A DNA stretch of 29,371 bases from Hypsibius dujardini (taxonomy: Eukaryota > Tardigrada > Eutardigrada > Parachela > Hypsibiidae): the NCBI GenBank assembly GCA_001579985.1, contig LRSR01008207.1, positions 1 to 29,371 of the forward strand, read 5' to 3'. Every line of letters starts with the position of its first letter. The first letter of the stretch is position 1. The notes under the pieces were generated by a model. That model was not told the DNA's origin and made no database searches. It was given only the letters and a program-made list of their open reading frames with translations. A program made the position numbers and the translations under genes. Of this stretch, positions 28,440-29,371 are shown one piece after another.

Positions 28440-28751
28440 CAACAACTACACCATTTACAGTAGCACCCTTATGCTACGCCTCGGAGCGCTTTTGCGCGAG
28501 GACTTTCCACCTTGAGGTACAGCGCTCTTTTGGGGGAAGTCATCCATTGCCAATTGGTCAAGAAATTGTTCCCATCCAATTTGCAATACTATATATTGCA
28601 ATACGCATTATACACGTTTAAAACACGTATAATGGAAAATGAATTAATACATCAAATGTGGAACTAAAATCAAGGGCTAATTAAGAACACAAAATCAGTC
28701 ATCAAAATGAATAGAAAAAGTGACATGAACGTGTATAAATTACAGCACGAG

Positions 28752-29210
28752 TTACAGCCAACTAGTAGCGATGCTGTTTTCGTAATCTTCCGGTAATAAA
28801 AAGGGTAAATCAATCGATTTGATCATCAGCAGGCCACAAAACGGGCACTCTGACGCGATTGTTTCCTCCAGTTCCTGCTTGACCGCGTCTCTGCGGCTCA
28901 GCGACTGTGTGGCTGACCCGAACGACTGCACCGAGTTAACATCATCATGGTTCTTCAACAGCTCAACTTGCTTCTTCAGGTCCTCGATGTGGAGACGTTT
29001 CGATGACGCTAGATGAGGGCGGAGGGTGTTCAAGAGGCAGTCTTCATGGAGATGGTGCTTGCAGGGGAAGACGTAGATTTGGCTAGTTAAGAGCGGCTGC
29101 TTGCAAACAGTACAGACATCCGTAGTGTTGATGTAAAGGCACTGACTGCGGTAGTCTTGGATTTCCGAGCGGAGGTCTTGAGCTTCTGCTGTAGCATCAT
29201 CCACTTCCCC
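28752..29210 (-). CDS. VPS18: VPS18 (HOPS/CORVET core subunit), C-terminal RING exon only
   Basis: VPS18 is a core subunit of the HOPS and CORVET tethering complexes at endosomes and lysosomes. Only the last exon is in the window: it starts after a TTTCTGTTAG acceptor at 29210 in phase 0 and ends at TAA 28752-28754, giving 152 residues. The sequence DDATAEAQDLRSEIQDYRSQ is the coiled segment before the RING. The zinc ligands follow as CTVCKQPL, FPCKHHLHEDCL and ECPFCGLLMIKSID. The end PFLLPEDY...TSWL matches the conserved PF-P-Y...SWL terminus of animal VPS18. The long insert between the two halves of the RING (KRLHIEDLKKQVELLKNHDD and following) is normal for this family. Upstream exons lie beyond the right edge. 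Confidence 0.92.
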   Translation of the reverse strand, partial: GEVDDATAEAQDLRSEIQDYRSQCLYINTTDVCTVCKQPLLTSQIYVFPCKHHLHEDCLLNTLRPHLASSKRLHIEDLKKQVELLKNHDDVNSVQSFGSATQSLSRRDAVKQELEETIASECPFCGLLMIKSIDLPFLLPEDYENSIATSWL

Positions 29211-29324
29211 CTAACAGAAATATAGCATCTCTTTACCATGGCGATACTACACAGAGCTGCTTTTTCCGCCCTTCATCGGTTGTCGATGAATGAAATCCCG
29301 TCTGCTTCTGCTTATCCTGACCTT

Positions 29325-29371
29325 CTATCTGTCTTATGTCTGTGTCTTTGTCTATCTGTCTGTCTGCCTGT
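29325..29371. repeat. CTGT-type tetranucleotide tract at the right edge
   Basis: Degenerate TCTGTCTGTC run continuing past the window, in a VPS18 intron. Confidence 0.8.

Noticed and set aside
1-29371. tRNA, rRNA or other structured RNA genes
   Set aside because: I looked for paired A-box/B-box motifs and cloverleaf arms and found none that I could support by eye; a covariance scan would be more sensitive.

Overview
This is nuclear DNA from a small-genome invertebrate animal. Every recognisable gene is split by short GT-AG introns, most of them roughly 60 to 700 bp, and the gene set (CoREST, TM2D1, TTC39, SPOP-like, VPS18, MTO1, NDUFB7, selenoprotein T) is animal-like. I cannot name the phylum from sequence alone. 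Genes are packed on both strands, and the spaces between them hold inverted-repeat elements, minisatellites, and TTGA/CAATC and CAGA/CTGT tetranucleotide tracts.

Layout from left to right: MTO1 (-, C-terminus lost past the left edge); a 19-bp minisatellite, an F-box/LRR-like relic and a 17-bp minisatellite; a Cys-containing selenoprotein T (+, 6586-8270); CoREST/RCOR (-, 8900-10571); TM2D1 (+, 11129-12817); a true Sec-containing selenoprotein T (+, 13753-15243) followed by a SECIS hairpin; NDUFB7 (-, 16115-17392); a SPOP-like MATH-BTB gene (+, 18086-20039); a gene-poor 2.5 kb; TTC39 (+, 22544-26320); two more inverted-repeat elements around a broken Schlafen-like (AlbA_2) relic (-); and the last exon of VPS18 (-), which continues past the right edge.

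The main discovery is the selenoprotein T pair. Both copies have six coding exons; the four internal exons have identical lengths (22, 43, 173 and 88 nt) and all splice phases match. One copy has C-S-S-C in the redox motif. The other has C-Y-S-U, with an in-frame TGA inside the 22-nt microexon, and a well-formed type II SECIS 38 nt after its stop codon. The Cys copy has no SECIS that I can see; instead a MITE begins 23 nt after its stop. The window therefore captures a Sec/Cys paralogue split separated by only two genes.

A second theme is a group of TA-flanked inverted-repeat elements sharing the terminus CACACGTGGCAAAAA and inner motifs. Copies sit in an MTO1 intron, the Cys-SelT 3' region, the Sec-SelT 3' region, upstream of TTC39, and seven bases into the first intron of the SPOP-like gene.

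The genes do not form one pathway. Two (MTO1, NDUFB7) serve mitochondria, two (SelT copies) are ER redox proteins, two (RCOR, SPOP-like) are expected in the nucleus, and VPS18 acts in endolysosomal tethering. Exon coordinates were worked out by hand from splice consensus, reading-phase closure and remembered family sequence, and have not been checked against transcripts.
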